From assembly GCA_015067585.1 (NCBI GenBank), contig SVMC01000002.1, positions 49,560-113,559 on the forward strand: a stretch of 64,000 nt of DNA, in the 5' to 3' direction. Origin of the DNA: Oscillospiraceae bacterium (lineage in GTDB: Bacteria; Bacillota; Clostridia; Oscillospirales; Oscillospiraceae). The notes beneath the pieces were generated by a model. It worked only from the letters and a program-made list of their open reading frames with translations, was not told the origin of the DNA and made no database searches. Below are positions 18,517 through 26,736 of the stretch, in pieces (position 1 is the stretch's first letter; every line of letters starts with the position of its first letter). A program made the position numbers and the translations under genes.

Positions 18517-19932
18517 TTATTTCACGCATTCCACTTTGATGGTGTTGGTATTGCCGGAACTGCCGTTGATGAGGCCGCCGGTGAGGACGACATTATCGCC
18601 GGATTTCAGATTGAAAATGCGCTTGGCATGGTTCATGGCCTGATAGAACACCACTTCCAGAGAGCTGTATTCCTCGCTCATCACGGGGGTGACGGCCCAG
18701 CTCAGGTTCAGCTTGCGCCATGCACGGCGGTCGGTGGTGATGCCCAGGATGTCGGTGGGGGAGCGGAAGCGGCTGACCATGATGGCGGTCTTGCCGGAGA
18801 TGGAGTTGACCACGATGCAGCGGGCCTTCACATCGATGGCCATGGCGCAGGTGGCATGGGAGATGGCATCCAGGGTGTTCATGATGCGGTAATCCGTCTT
18901 GGCGAACCAGCGGGTATAGTCGATGTGCTGCTCGGTGTAGTGGGCGATCTCCGCCATGTTGCGCACGGCCTCCACGGGATATTTGCCCGCGGCGGTCTCG
19001 CCGGAGAGCATGATGGCGGAAGCGCCGTCATACACCGCGTTGGCCACATCGGAGATCTCCGCACGGGTGGGACGGGGGTTATAGATCATGGATTCCAGCA
19101 TTTCCGTGGCGGTGATGACCCGTTTGCCCAGCAGACGGCACTTTTCGATGAGCATCTTCTGGATGGAGGGGACCTCAGCGAAGGGAATTTCCACGCCCAG
19201 ATCGCCTCTGGCTACCATGATGCCGTCGGCAAGCTCGCAGATCTCGTCAATGTTGTCCACACCGGCGCGGTTTTCGATCTTGGCAATGATGCTGATGTCC
19301 TTGCCGCCGTTGGCGTCCAGGAATCCACGAAGAGCCTCCATGTCCTTCTTGCAGGACACGAAGGAGGCTGCCACGAAGTCCACATCCTGTGCGATGCCGA
19401 ACAGCAGGTCATCCTTGTCATGCTGGCTCAGATAGTCATGGCGCATGACCTTATTGGGGAAGTTCATACTCTTCTTATTGGAAAGCTCACCGCCGATCAC
19501 CACACGGCAGATCACATCCGTACCTTCGATCTTTTCCACCCGGAAAATAACAAGACCGTTGTTGACGGAAACGGTATCCCCAACGGAAAGATCCTCTGTC
19601 AGCTGGCTGTAGTTGACAGCCACGCGGGTCTCGTCGCCCACAATGTCTTCTGTCGTGAAGGTGAAGAGATTGCCCTCCTCCACGGTGACTTTTTTATTCT
19701 CAAAGGTCTTGATGCGGTACTCGGGACCCTTGGTGTCCAGCATGATGGCGATGGGCAGATCCAGACGCTCACGCACGGTTTTGACAAGCCGGATCTTTCT
19801 CAGGTGCTCCTCGTGATCACCGTGGGAGAAATTGAGTCTTGCCACATTCATGCCTTCCAGACACATTTTGGTGAGAGTTTCTTCGTTTTCACAGGCGGGA
19901 CCGATGGTGCAGATGATTTTTGTCTTACGCAT
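18517..19932 (-). CDS. pyk: Pyruvate kinase
   Basis: 471 residues: PEP + ADP to pyruvate + ATP, the final step of glycolysis. It starts MRKTKIICTIGPAC. NFSHGDHEEH, the SGKTAIMVSRFR-type C-terminal domain and the metal/catalytic run IMVARGDLGVEIP are present. It is the short form, without the C-terminal PEP-utiliser extension found in Bacillus. The ATG at 19932 has GAAAGGAG 7 nt upstream. It is transcribed divergently from the DUF1349 gene. Confidence 0.96.
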   Translation of the reverse strand: MRKTKIICTIGPACENEETLTKMCLEGMNVARLNFSHGDHEEHLRKIRLVKTVRERLDLPIAIMLDTKGPEYRIKTFENKKVTVEEGNLFTFTTEDIVGDETRVAVNYSQLTEDLSVGDTVSVNNGLVIFRVEKIEGTDVICRVVIGGELSNKKSMNFPNKVMRHDYLSQHDKDDLLFGIAQDVDFVAASFVSCKKDMEALRGFLDANGGKDISIIAKIENRAGVDNIDEICELADGIMVARGDLGVEIPFAEVPSIQKMLIEKCRLLGKRVITATEMLESMIYNPRPTRAEISDVANAVYDGASAIMLSGETAAGKYPVEAVRNMAEIAHYTEQHIDYTRWFAKTDYRIMNTLDAISHATCAMAIDVKARCIVVNSISGKTAIMVSRFRSPTDILGITTDRRAWRKLNLSWAVTPVMSEEYSSLEVVFYQAMNHAKRIFNLKSGDNVVLTGGLINGSSGNTNTIKVECVK

Positions 19933-20104
19933 CCCGATGCTCCTTTCAAATTGCATTTATTTAAGGTAATTATAACACAGCTTTTCGGATTATGCCATAT
20001 TTTCTCAGCGGGACGAAAAAGTATTTTTTCCCCTTTTCGCTCCCTCCGCTACGGCTGTGTTTTATCGTTTTTTGACAGGCTTATTTTATTTTCGTGGTTT
20101 TGTC

Positions 20105-20133
20105 TTGTTCCTGCGGGGATTTTTTAGTATAAT
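20105..20133 (+). promoter_or_regulatory. Promoter of the DUF1349 gene
   Basis: TTGTTC (20105-20110), 17 nt, then TATAAT (20128-20133), 36 bp before the start codon, in the AT-rich divergent region with pyk. Confidence 0.55.
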
Positions 20134-20168
20134 AAAAAAACGAAACAAAAAGAAAAGGAGACTTTACT

Positions 20169-20765
20169 ATGACATTTGAAAGCTTTAAGTGGATCAACGA
20201 GACCGGTGCAGTCTATGCCGACGGTGTGCTGAAGATCATGGCACCGGATAATTCCGACTATTTCAACAGCCCCATGAAGGAAAACGGCGCTCTGCCTGCG
20301 CCCGTGGCCAATGCCACATTGTTTTACACCGAGCTGACCGGCGATTTCATCTTCAAAGCCAAGGTCTCCCTGCAGTTCAGGAATACCTTTGATGCCTCTG
20401 CCCTGCTGATCTATGAAAACGAGAACATCTGGGCCAAGCTGGCTCTGGAAAATTCCGACCTGCCCTGCCGCAAGCCTGCGGTGGTGTCCGTGGTCACCAG
20501 AAGAATTTCCGATGACTGCAACGGTCCTGTCATCGACGGCAACAGCGTGTGGCTGCGCATCGCGAGAGCGGATGACTGCTTTGCATTCCATTATTCTCTG
20601 GACGGTGTGGAATACAACATGGTGCGTCTGTTCACCTTCCCGGTGGGCAAGACCGTAAAGGTGGGCTTTGAGGCCCAGGCACCTATGGGTGAAGGCGGCG
20701 AGCGCTGCTTCGAGGACATCGTCATCGAAAACCGCCGTCCTCTGGACCTCCGGGCCGGTATCTGA
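20169..20765 (+). CDS. DUF1349-family protein (concanavalin-like fold)
   Basis: 198 residues that match the DUF1349 family of jelly-roll, lectin-like proteins. The core is LTGDFIFKAKVSLQFRNTFD, a DASALLIYENENIWAKLALE segment and a late VKVGFEAQAPMGEGG strand. There is no signal peptide, so it is cytosolic. Some members are annotated as regulators of enolase or as glycan binding, without firm proof. The ATG follows AAAAGGAG. The rhomboid gene begins 37 nt after its stop. Confidence 0.8.
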   Translation: MTFESFKWINETGAVYADGVLKIMAPDNSDYFNSPMKENGALPAPVANATLFYTELTGDFIFKAKVSLQFRNTFDASALLIYENENIWAKLALENSDLPCRKPAVVSVVTRRISDDCNGPVIDGNSVWLRIARADDCFAFHYSLDGVEYNMVRLFTFPVGKTVKVGFEAQAPMGEGGERCFEDIVIENRRPLDLRAGI

Positions 20766-20802
20766 GCCGGTTTCCAATGAAACGGACTGCAAGGAGGCAC
20801 CC

Positions 20803-21384
20803 ATGAAAAAGCCGCAGCTTCGCATACAGTACAATGCGCCGGTGATATTGAGCTTTGCACTGCTCTCTGCGCTGGTGCTGGGTCTTGGCAGCCTGACCGG
20901 AGGAGAAAGCACAAGACTTTTGTTCTGCGTTTATCGGTCCTCTCTTCGTGATCTTCTGACTTATCCCCGGTTCTTCCTTCATGTGCTGGGACACAGCGGC
21001 TACAGCCACTACATCTCCAATATGCTTCTGCTGCTGATCGTGGGGCCTGCCATGGAGGAGAAGTACGGCAGCCGGAAAATCCTGATCTTTTTTGCGGTCA
21101 CCGCCTTTGCGACGGGACTTGTGCAGTTCATTTTCTTCCCCGGCAGCGCCTTGATGGGGGCCAGCGGCATTGTGTTTATGCTGATTATGCTGTCCTCCCT
21201 GGCGGGGGCACAGGCGGGGGCCATCCCGGTGACCCTGATCTTAGTGGCGGTGTTGTATCTTGGGGGAGAGATTTTAGACGGACTGCGGCAGGCAGATCAG
21301 ATCTCCCAGCTCACCCACATCATCGGCGGCGTGTGCGGCATCGTCTTCGGCTTTGCCGTGAGGCCGGGAAAACGACGGAAATAA
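20803..21384 (+). CDS. Rhomboid-family intramembrane serine protease
   Basis: 193 residues, six predicted membrane helices. The catalytic serine is in GASGIVF (GxSG motif) and the partner histidine in LTHIIGGVCGIVFG of the last helix. The HxxxN-type motif appears as SHYISNMLLL in helix 2. Rhomboids cleave membrane proteins within or near the bilayer. The start at 20803 follows AAGGAGG; the longer reading overlaps the DUF1349 gene. Substrate unknown. Confidence 0.87.
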   Translation: MKKPQLRIQYNAPVILSFALLSALVLGLGSLTGGESTRLLFCVYRSSLRDLLTYPRFFLHVLGHSGYSHYISNMLLLLIVGPAMEEKYGSRKILIFFAVTAFATGLVQFIFFPGSALMGASGIVFMLIMLSSLAGAQAGAIPVTLILVAVLYLGGEILDGLRQADQISQLTHIIGGVCGIVFGFAVRPGKRRK

Positions 21385-21412
21385 AATCAGGCAGGGCGTT
21401 CCCTGCAAAGGC

Positions 21413-21482
21413 AAAAAGGAGCAGCACGGGAATTTTGATATGCTACCCCCATAAGAGACAAAGATTATCAGGTTACACCGTA
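21413..21482. repeat. Left 70-bp direct repeat of the TIR/SLOG cluster
   Basis: From AAAAAGGAGCAGCACGGG to TTACACCGTA. It matches 24838-24907 at 69 of 70 positions in the same orientation. The match continues (GGGG) beyond the IS630 insertion at 22411-22414. Confidence 0.85.
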
Positions 21483-22410
21483 GTACCTTGTTAATACTAA
21501 AACTTTACTTTCTTCAAATTATATGATATAATAGTCACATCCACTATAGAAAAGGGTGTGCAGCCATATGAGCAAAGAAATTCGGCTAAGTGAAGAAGAT
21601 CAGATTTTCCTTAAAAGTATTGTAAAAAGCGGTGTTCATCCGGCAAAAGAAATAACCAGAGCACGCGTGTTGCTATTGCTGGACAGAACAGGCAAATCAG
21701 ATCATGTGCGGTACAATCGTACTGCGGAATCTGTCGGTATATCGGTACAGGCCGTATACAATATGCGAGATGAATATCTGGCTAACCAGGATATTCACGC
21801 ATATCTTACACGTAAGAAACGGGAATCACCACCCGTACCGGCAAAGGTAGACGGAAAAGTAGAAGCTGAAATTATCGCACTGGCCTGTAGCGAAGTGCCG
21901 GAAGGCCATTCAAGATGGACACTCAGACTGCTTGCCGAGCGGTCGGTTGAACTGAAAATTATAGACAGCATATCCTATGTTCGTGTGCAGCAAATCTTAA
22001 AAAAACGTAATATAAGCCTCATCTGAAACAAATGTGGTGTATCCCTCCAAAGCAAAACGCAGAGTTTGTAGCTCATATGGAGGATGTTTTGGAGGTGTAT
22101 TCTCGTCCTTATAATGAAAAGCGGCCTGTTGTCTGTATGGATGAGAAGCCTTTTCAACTCTTGGACGAATATATCGAGCCAATTCCCATGAGTAAAAACA
22201 ACCACATTGGACTGTCTGCGCTTACCATCAAGTGCCTTTTGGGTGTACGGATCCCATCCATTGACAATCTTAATACGATTCTTTCTGCTTGGCATAGAAC
22301 CCGTAATTCTGCGCAAAAAGGCGTGTCTTGGCAATTTACTACTAATGATGCCCGTATTAAACTTAAACATCTATATCCGGAAATGAAGTTTTAGCATTAA
22401 CAAGACAGTA
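21481..22410 (+). mobile_element. IS630-family insertion sequence, internally deleted
   Basis: Imperfect terminal inverted repeats GTACCTTGTTAATACTAAAA (from 21483) and, as complement, CTGTCTTGTTAATGCTAAAA (ending 22408) enclose 926 bp. TA dinucleotides on both sides (21481-21482, 22409-22410) are the target duplication expected of IS630/Tc1-mariner elements. A promoter TTTACT-17-TATAAT (21504-21532) lies inside the left end. The transposase is broken, so the copy is inactive. Confidence 0.85.
21568..22394 (+). pseudogene. IS630 transposase, frameshifted and missing catalytic core
   Basis: The first frame (21568-22026, 152 codons) encodes the N-terminal HTH half: LSEEDQIFLKSIVKSG through YVRVQQILKKR. 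The second frame (to 22394) resumes at [19 protein letters not shown], keeps the first catalytic Asp in [12 protein letters not shown], then jumps from the EPIPMSKN region straight to [11 protein letters not shown]...[11 protein letters not shown]. About 100 residues, including the second catalytic Asp, are absent. An A7 run lies at the break, but shifting there meets an immediate TAA, so this is decay and not programmed frameshifting. Confidence 0.85.
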
Positions 22411-22459
22411 GGGGCGATCACTTTGGATCGTCTCTGCATGGATCGGAAGCCGAAAAGCA

Positions 22460-22493
22460 TTGACAATCCATGTGGGTATGGTATCATTATAAT
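22460..22493 (+). promoter_or_regulatory. Candidate promoter of the TIR-like gene
   Basis: TTGACA (22460-22465) with TATCAT 16 nt downstream (22482-22487), overlapped by TATAAT at 22488-22493. About 64 bp before the start codon. Confidence 0.45.
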
Positions 22494-22556
22494 ATAAAAA
22501 ATGACAATCATTGCAGGAAGATATACCCGTACCGACAGAGATTGGAGGGCTGGAAC

Positions 22557-23705
22557 ATGAATGTTTTTATTGGAAGCTCCGGCGAGGCAAGGAAGCTGCT
22601 GCTAAAAATTGCCGGCATTGTGGAGGACTGCGGAAAGACCCCCATCCGATGGGATCAGCAGCCTTCTCCCTTTGCGGCGGGGAAATTCACCCTGGAAACT
22701 CTGGAAGAGCTGGTGGAGAAGGAACACATCGGCGCAGCCATTTTCATCTGCACAGGGGATGACAAGGTCTGGTTCCGGGACACGGAGGTGGGTGCCCCCA
22801 GGGACAATGTGATCTTTGAGCACGGCCTTTTCATGGGAAAGCTGGGCAGAACCCGCTCCATCATCATCAAATGCGGTAATGTGAAGCTGCCGACGGATCT
22901 TTCCGGCCTGACCTACATCGACTTCAGCGAGGGTAGAAGCAACAGCGGCGAAATTGAGCTGCGAAACTGGCTGGCAGAGCTGCCGTCGGAAGCACCCTAC
23001 CCGAAGGGGGAGGACTGCAATGTTCTGATGCTGCCGAGAAAGAAAATCCATGAGGTTTCCTCCAATGATGACCGGCTGCATATCACAGATGGCCTGTATC
23101 GGCAGATTCGCTTCATCCGCATCATGAATTTTGCCAGTAATCTCATCATCAATCCGGAAATGGCCGAAATCGGCCACATTGCCTCCAGCGATGTCCTCCT
23201 TTCCGATGCCATTGCCAGAATCATGACGGAGACCGAAGCCACCGTGGAGCTGATTCTCACCGAGCCCAATCGATATAATGTCAAGGATCTGAAGACCAAA
23301 ATCGCAAACCGCAAAGCAGGCTCCAGCGCCGATGCCCTCTACAGCGCCCTGGCCACCCTCCACAAGAATTTCTCCGGTGACACCATCTACGCAAAGCGCT
23401 GGAACTCCTGCCCCAAGCTGTTTTTCTTCTACCTGATGAAGACCAGCATGCCCTTCGGCATTTTCAATGTGGAGTTCATCGGCGAAGCAAGCCGGTATAA
23501 CCATGTGAAAGTAGACCTCTACTCCGCCGCCCTCAAGACCGAAGACGACAGAAGAGGCTTCGTCATCTGGGAAGCCCAGGATCCGGAAAACTACAAATTC
23601 TTTGTGGATAACTTCAACAACATCAAAAACAACACCGCCCTGTGCAAAAGCCCAAGCCTCAGCGAACTGAAAAAAATCGTAGAAAAAAGCGGATATGCCC
23701 TTTAA
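22557..23705 (+). CDS. TIR-like nucleotide-binding protein with unknown C-terminal domain
   Basis: 382 residues. Residues 1-125 form a TIR-like domain of the PF10137 kind: MNVFIGSSGEAR start, TLEELVEKEHIGAAIFICTGDD, and NVIFEHGLFMGKLGRTR, whose Glu88 sits where catalytic NADase glutamates lie. Members of this group occur in bacterial immunity proteins. Residues 130-382 hold an unassigned alpha/beta domain (RQIRFIRIMNFASNLI; VELILTEPN; VKVDLYSAAL; VIWEAQDPENYKFFVDNF) that may sense a ligand. The ATG at 22557 follows TTGGAGG. No cyclase gene adjoins it, so a CBASS TIR-STING role is not supported. It is convergent with an XRE regulator. Confidence 0.75.
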   Translation: MNVFIGSSGEARKLLLKIAGIVEDCGKTPIRWDQQPSPFAAGKFTLETLEELVEKEHIGAAIFICTGDDKVWFRDTEVGAPRDNVIFEHGLFMGKLGRTRSIIIKCGNVKLPTDLSGLTYIDFSEGRSNSGEIELRNWLAELPSEAPYPKGEDCNVLMLPRKKIHEVSSNDDRLHITDGLYRQIRFIRIMNFASNLIINPEMAEIGHIASSDVLLSDAIARIMTETEATVELILTEPNRYNVKDLKTKIANRKAGSSADALYSALATLHKNFSGDTIYAKRWNSCPKLFFFYLMKTSMPFGIFNVEFIGEASRYNHVKVDLYSAALKTEDDRRGFVIWEAQDPENYKFFVDNFNNIKNNTALCKSPSLSELKKIVEKSGYAL

Positions 23706-23724
23706 AAGTGGGGATATATAGAAC

Positions 23725-23757
23725 AAAGCAGCACGAAAAACCCGTGCTGCTTTTGCT
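23725..23757. terminator. Bidirectional terminator
   Basis: AAAGCAGCACG (23725-23735) pairs with CGTGCTGCTTT (23743-23753), with T/A runs on both sides, between the convergent TIR and XRE genes. Confidence 0.85.
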
Positions 23758-23761
23758 ATCA

Positions 23762-24025
23762 TTAGTATTCCAAATCTTCCCCATCGCCGCACAGCCAGTC
23801 CATGCTCACCCCAAGGGCTTTGGACAGCATGTAAAGCTCTGCGTCACATACATGGCGCTGGCTCTTCTCAATTCTGGAAATGATCAGCTTGGTCATCTCC
23901 ATGCCCATCAGGTTGATCTTCTTCGCCAGCTCCTCCTGGGTCAAAGGCGGCTTGTGCAGCGCCCGCCCAATCCGAACCCGGTCGCCGCAAAGATTTCCCT
24001 CTATCAAAAATCGCTTGATCGCCAT
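23762..24025 (-). CDS. XRE-family HTH transcriptional regulator
   Basis: 87 residues, a single HTH_3 domain: LTQEELAKKINLMGMEMTKLIISRIEKSQRHVCDAELYMLSKALGV, ending DWLCGDGED. It is a small Cro/CI-like repressor without a ligand domain. It is divergent from the SLOG-like gene. The 132-bp gap holds two copies of AATATCTAAATARGATATT, one just upstream of its own start and one just upstream of the partner gene, which suggests autoregulation and control of the neighbour. Start ATG at 24025. Confidence 0.82.
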   Translation of the reverse strand: MAIKRFLIEGNLCGDRVRIGRALHKPPLTQEELAKKINLMGMEMTKLIISRIEKSQRHVCDAELYMLSKALGVSMDWLCGDGEDLEY

Positions 24026-24036
24026 AGCACTTCTCC

Positions 24037-24134
24037 AATATCTAAATAGGATATTTTATCTCCTATCTTGATTTTATCCGATTGCGTGATATGATGTTGG
24101 ATAGATAGGATATTTAATATCTAAATAAGATATT
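24037..24134. promoter_or_regulatory. Paired palindromic operators in the XRE/SLOG divergent region
   Basis: AATATCTAAATAGGATATT (24037-24055) and AATATCTAAATAAGATATT (24116-24134) each have AATATC/GATATT arms and differ at one base. TCCTATC and GATAGGA half-sites lie between them. Centres are 79 bp apart. They are likely binding sites of the adjacent XRE protein. Confidence 0.65.
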
Positions 24135-24157
24135 CTAAAAAGAAATTGGAGAAAAAC

Positions 24158-24613
24158 ATGGGAAAAATTTGCTTTATGTTTGGTCACAGCACCGCTCCGG
24201 GGTGCATCTTGCCGGAAATTGAAAATGCTGTAGAGCGTATGTATACCGAGCATGGGGTTCGTTCATTCGTTGTTGGCAGATACGGAAATTTCGATCGTCT
24301 TGCAGGACGCGCGGTGAAGAACAAGAAAAAGGAGCATAGCGACATTTGCCTGCGCCTGCTCCTTCCCTATCATCCTGCATTGCGCCCCTATACCCCATCG
24401 GAAGGCTTTGACGGCACCATCTACCCCGAAGGCATGGAAACCGTCCCCCCGAGATTTGCCATCGTCAAAGCAAACCAGATCATGATCAAAAACGCCGATG
24501 CCGTCATCTGCTATGTGAAGCACTTCGGAAACACCGAAAAGCTGCTGCAAATGGCAATATCGCAAAAAAGAAAACGGGGTTTGGTGGTGTATAATGTTGC
24601 GGAGATCGTTTGA
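24158..24613 (+). CDS. SLOG-superfamily-like (DUF1273-type) Rossmann protein
   Basis: 151 residues: MGKICFMFGHSTAP start, ENAVERMYTEHGVRSFVVGRYGNFDRLAGRAV, and ADAVICYVKHFGNTEKLLQMA. This layout, with a G-rich first loop and a late charged segment, resembles the YspA/DUF1273 branch of SLOG proteins, which bind nucleotides or their derivatives. No catalytic claim is possible. The ATG at 24158 follows GGAGAAAAAC and lies 23 nt beyond a palindromic operator of the divergent XRE regulator. With the TIR-like protein nearby it may belong to an NAD-linked signalling module (inference). Confidence 0.62.
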   Translation: MGKICFMFGHSTAPGCILPEIENAVERMYTEHGVRSFVVGRYGNFDRLAGRAVKNKKKEHSDICLRLLLPYHPALRPYTPSEGFDGTIYPEGMETVPPRFAIVKANQIMIKNADAVICYVKHFGNTEKLLQMAISQKRKRGLVVYNVAEIV

Positions 24614-24620
24614 GATTCTA

Positions 24621-24743
24621 ATGTATATTTTGTTTAATTTAGCTGTTCTATTTGTCCTGAAACAACTATCAAAACGAGTAGATTACTATGCAGAAGAAAT
24701 AATTGATAAGAGAATAGCCATGCCATATAGTATCATCGATTAA
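24621..24743 (+). CDS. Possible 40-residue small membrane peptide
   Basis: A short open frame begins 7 nt after the SLOG-like stop and encodes a hydrophobic N-terminus (MYILFNLAVLFVLKQL) followed by a charged tail rich in Asp, Glu, Lys and Arg. The DNA is strikingly AT-rich compared with neighbours. The ribosome binding site is weak (GAG). One predicted membrane helix followed by an amphipathic tail would suit a small membrane protein or type I toxin-like peptide, but nothing confirms expression. The rest of 24744-24837 is AT-rich with no signal. Confidence 0.3.
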   Translation: MYILFNLAVLFVLKQLSKRVDYYAEEIIDKRIAMPYSIID

Positions 24744-24837
24744 TTTCCCGTTAATTACGAAAACAAGAAATATACATTATTTCTATTTCCTACAACTAAT
24801 ATTTATAAGCAAAATTACTTTAACTGATCAATTATTC

Positions 24838-24907
24838 AAAAAGGAGCAGCACGGGACTTTTGATATGCTACCCCCATAAGAGACAAAGATTATCAGGTTA
24901 CACCGTA
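24838..24907. repeat. Right 70-bp direct repeat of the TIR/SLOG cluster
   Basis: 69/70 identical to 21413-21482, ending TTACACCGTAGGGG. It is also the left end of the family C repeat that follows. Confidence 0.85.
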
Positions 24908-24981
24908 GGGGTCGGGTTTCCCGACCCAAAAGGCTGCGGTGTGGAATTGGCCTCTTTGGGACGGGAGACCCGTCCCCTATG
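24902..24981. repeat. Family C repeat (GTAGGGG-CGGG...CCCGTCCCCTA)
   Basis: The left arm GGGTCGGGTTTCCCGACCC and the right arm GGGACGGGAGACCCGTCCCC are each hairpins and together bracket about 35 bp. Similar complete elements lie at 32703-32782 and 41029-41127. Confidence 0.7.
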
Positions 24982-24990
24982 AGCATAATG

Positions 24991-25023
24991 AAAAAGGAGC
25001 AGCGTGGGATTCCACGCTGCTCC
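24991..25023 (-). terminator. glyS terminator
   Basis: GGAGCAGCGTGG (24996-25007) pairs with CCACGCTGCTCC (25012-25023). On the minus strand it is followed by TTTTTCATT, just past the glyS stop. Confidence 0.88.
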
Positions 25024-25037
25024 GAATTATTGGGGTA

Positions 25038-26477
25038 TCAATATGCCAGCTTGTCGGTGAGCCAGCTCTTGAGTTCGCTGATGGGGATGCGGACCTGCTC
25101 CATGGTGTCGCGGTCGCGGACGGTGACGGCGTTGTCAGCCTCGATGCCCTTTTCGGGATCGCCCACGGTCTCGAAGTCCACGGTGATGCAGTAGGGGGTG
25201 CCGATCTCGTCTTCACGGCGATAGCGCTTGCCGATGGAGCCGGCGTCGTCGAAGTCTACCATGAAGTCCTTCTGGAGCATGTGGTAGATTTCCTCTGCCT
25301 TGGGGCTGAGCTTCTTGCTCAGGGGCAGGACGGCTGCCTTGTAGGGAGCCAGAGCGGGATGCAGGTGCATGACAACGCGCACATCGTCGTTGCCCTTCTT
25401 GTCCTGACCCACCACTTCTTCGTCGTAAGCTTCCACTAAGAATGCCAGAACCACACGGTCAGCACCCAGAGAAGGCTCGATGACATAGGGGATGTAGTGC
25501 TCGTTCTTGGCCTGATCGTAGTAGGTCATGTCCACGCCGGAGGTCTTCTGATGCTGGCTCAGGTCGTAGTCGGTACGGTCAGCCACGCCCCACAGCTCGC
25601 CCCAGCCGAAGGGGAACATGAACTCGAAGTCGGTGGTAGCCTTGGAGTAGAAGCACAGCTCCTCGGGGGAATGGTCGCGCAGGCGAAGGTTCTCTTCCTT
25701 CATGCTCAGGCCCAGCAGCCAGTCACGGCAGAAGCCGCGCCAGTACTCGAACCACTCCAGATCGGTGCCGGGTTCGCAGAAGAACTCAAGCTCCATCTGC
25801 TCGAACTCGCGGGTACGGAAGGTGAAGTTGCCCGGGGTGATCTCGTTACGGAAGGACTTACCAACCTGGCAAACGCCGAAGGGCAGCTTGCGGCGGGTGG
25901 TGCGCTGGATGTTATTGAAGTTGACGAAGATGCCCTGTGCGGTTTCGGGGCGCAGGTAGACGGTGTTCTTTGCATCCTCGGTGACGCCCTGGAAGGTCTT
26001 GAACATCAGGTTGAACTGACGGATATCGGTGAAATTGTGCTTACCGCAGGTGGGGCAGGGGATCTGGTGCTCTTCCACGAAGGCAGCCATTTCGGCCTGA
26101 GAGAAAGCGTCGATGGGCTTATCCAGCACGATGCCTTCCTTTTCGCAGAAATCTTCGATCAGCTTGTCGGCGCGGAAGCGCTCTTTGCACTCCTTGCAGT
26201 CCATGAGGGGATCGGAGAAGCCGCCCAGATGGCCGGAAGCCACCCAGGTCTGGGGGTTCATGAGAATGGCGGAGTCCTGGCCTACATTGTAGGGGTTCTC
26301 CTGCACGAACTTCTTCCACCATGCCTTCTTGACGTTGTTCTTCAGCTCGACGCCAAGGGGGCCATAGTCCCAGGTGTTGGCCAGGCCGCCGTAGATCTCG
26401 GAGCCGGCAAAGATAAAGCCGCGGCCCTTACACAGAGCAACGATCTTTTCCATGGTTTTTTCGGTATTCTTCAGCAT
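25038..26477 (-). CDS. glyS: Glycyl-tRNA synthetase (alpha2, eukaryote-like)
   Basis: 479 residues, class II homodimeric Gly[36 protein letters not shown] is the typical N-terminus (shortened: [13 protein letters not shown]). [12 protein letters not shown] and CPTCGKHNF are paired cysteine motifs. Motif 2 is in [21 protein letters not shown] and motif 3 in [14 protein letters not shown]; the anticodon-binding domain closes the protein. The ATG at 26477 is chosen because GGAGG lies 8 nt before it; the ATG two codons upstream is too near. No T-box leader is visible upstream. Confidence 0.95.
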   Translation of the reverse strand: MLKNTEKTMEKIVALCKGRGFIFAGSEIYGGLANTWDYGPLGVELKNNVKKAWWKKFVQENPYNVGQDSAILMNPQTWVASGHLGGFSDPLMDCKECKERFRADKLIEDFCEKEGIVLDKPIDAFSQAEMAAFVEEHQIPCPTCGKHNFTDIRQFNLMFKTFQGVTEDAKNTVYLRPETAQGIFVNFNNIQRTTRRKLPFGVCQVGKSFRNEITPGNFTFRTREFEQMELEFFCEPGTDLEWFEYWRGFCRDWLLGLSMKEENLRLRDHSPEELCFYSKATTDFEFMFPFGWGELWGVADRTDYDLSQHQKTSGVDMTYYDQAKNEHYIPYVIEPSLGADRVVLAFLVEAYDEEVVGQDKKGNDDVRVVMHLHPALAPYKAAVLPLSKKLSPKAEEIYHMLQKDFMVDFDDAGSIGKRYRREDEIGTPYCITVDFETVGDPEKGIEADNAVTVRDRDTMEQVRIPISELKSWLTDKLAY

Positions 26478-26597
26478 ATGCATATCCTCCAAATTATCTT
26501 TTGGCAATCGATATGCGTATTATACAAAGTTCTTCAGATAAAATCAACAAAAAAGTATCGATTTCTTTACATTTTTCACAAAGTCACCAACTACCCC

Positions 26598-26627
26598 GTC
26601 ATTTTCGGAATCCGTATGGTCAGAATG
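26598..26627. repeat. Displaced noc 3' end (left att-like repeat of the LRR-Roc-COR island)
   Basis: 28 of 30 bases match 30296-30325 in direct orientation. On the minus strand it encodes ILTIRIPKMTG and a stop (26594-26626), exactly the last 11 residues of Noc. All differences from the intact copy, including the two outside the 30-bp core and TAG for TAA, are synonymous or stop-preserving. No noc sequence lies upstream of it. Confidence 0.75.
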
Positions 26628-26736
26628 GACGCACAAGGGACGGTTTGGAGAAATCCGGGCAACCATTTCGCAAGTCGGCATAGTTCCCTTTTGAGCCGGA
26701 GCTCACTAAAAGCATACGCCAGCCAGCGCAGCGAAC

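Noticed and set aside
21990..22035. Programmed frameshift in the IS630 transposase at an A7 run
   Set aside because: The alternative frame meets TAA directly after the run, and the catalytic middle of the protein is deleted.
22557..23705. CBASS TIR-STING effector
   Set aside because: No cGAS/DncV-like nucleotidyltransferase gene in the neighbourhood, and the C-domain is longer than a STING domain.
22602..23792. 396-codon minus-strand frame opposite the TIR-like gene
   Set aside because: Antisense shadow without a start site signal; the plus-strand frame has TIR motifs and a ribosome site.
26478..26597. T-box leader for glyS
   Set aside because: No T-box sequence, specifier loop or antiterminator in the upstream region; the same applies to serS.
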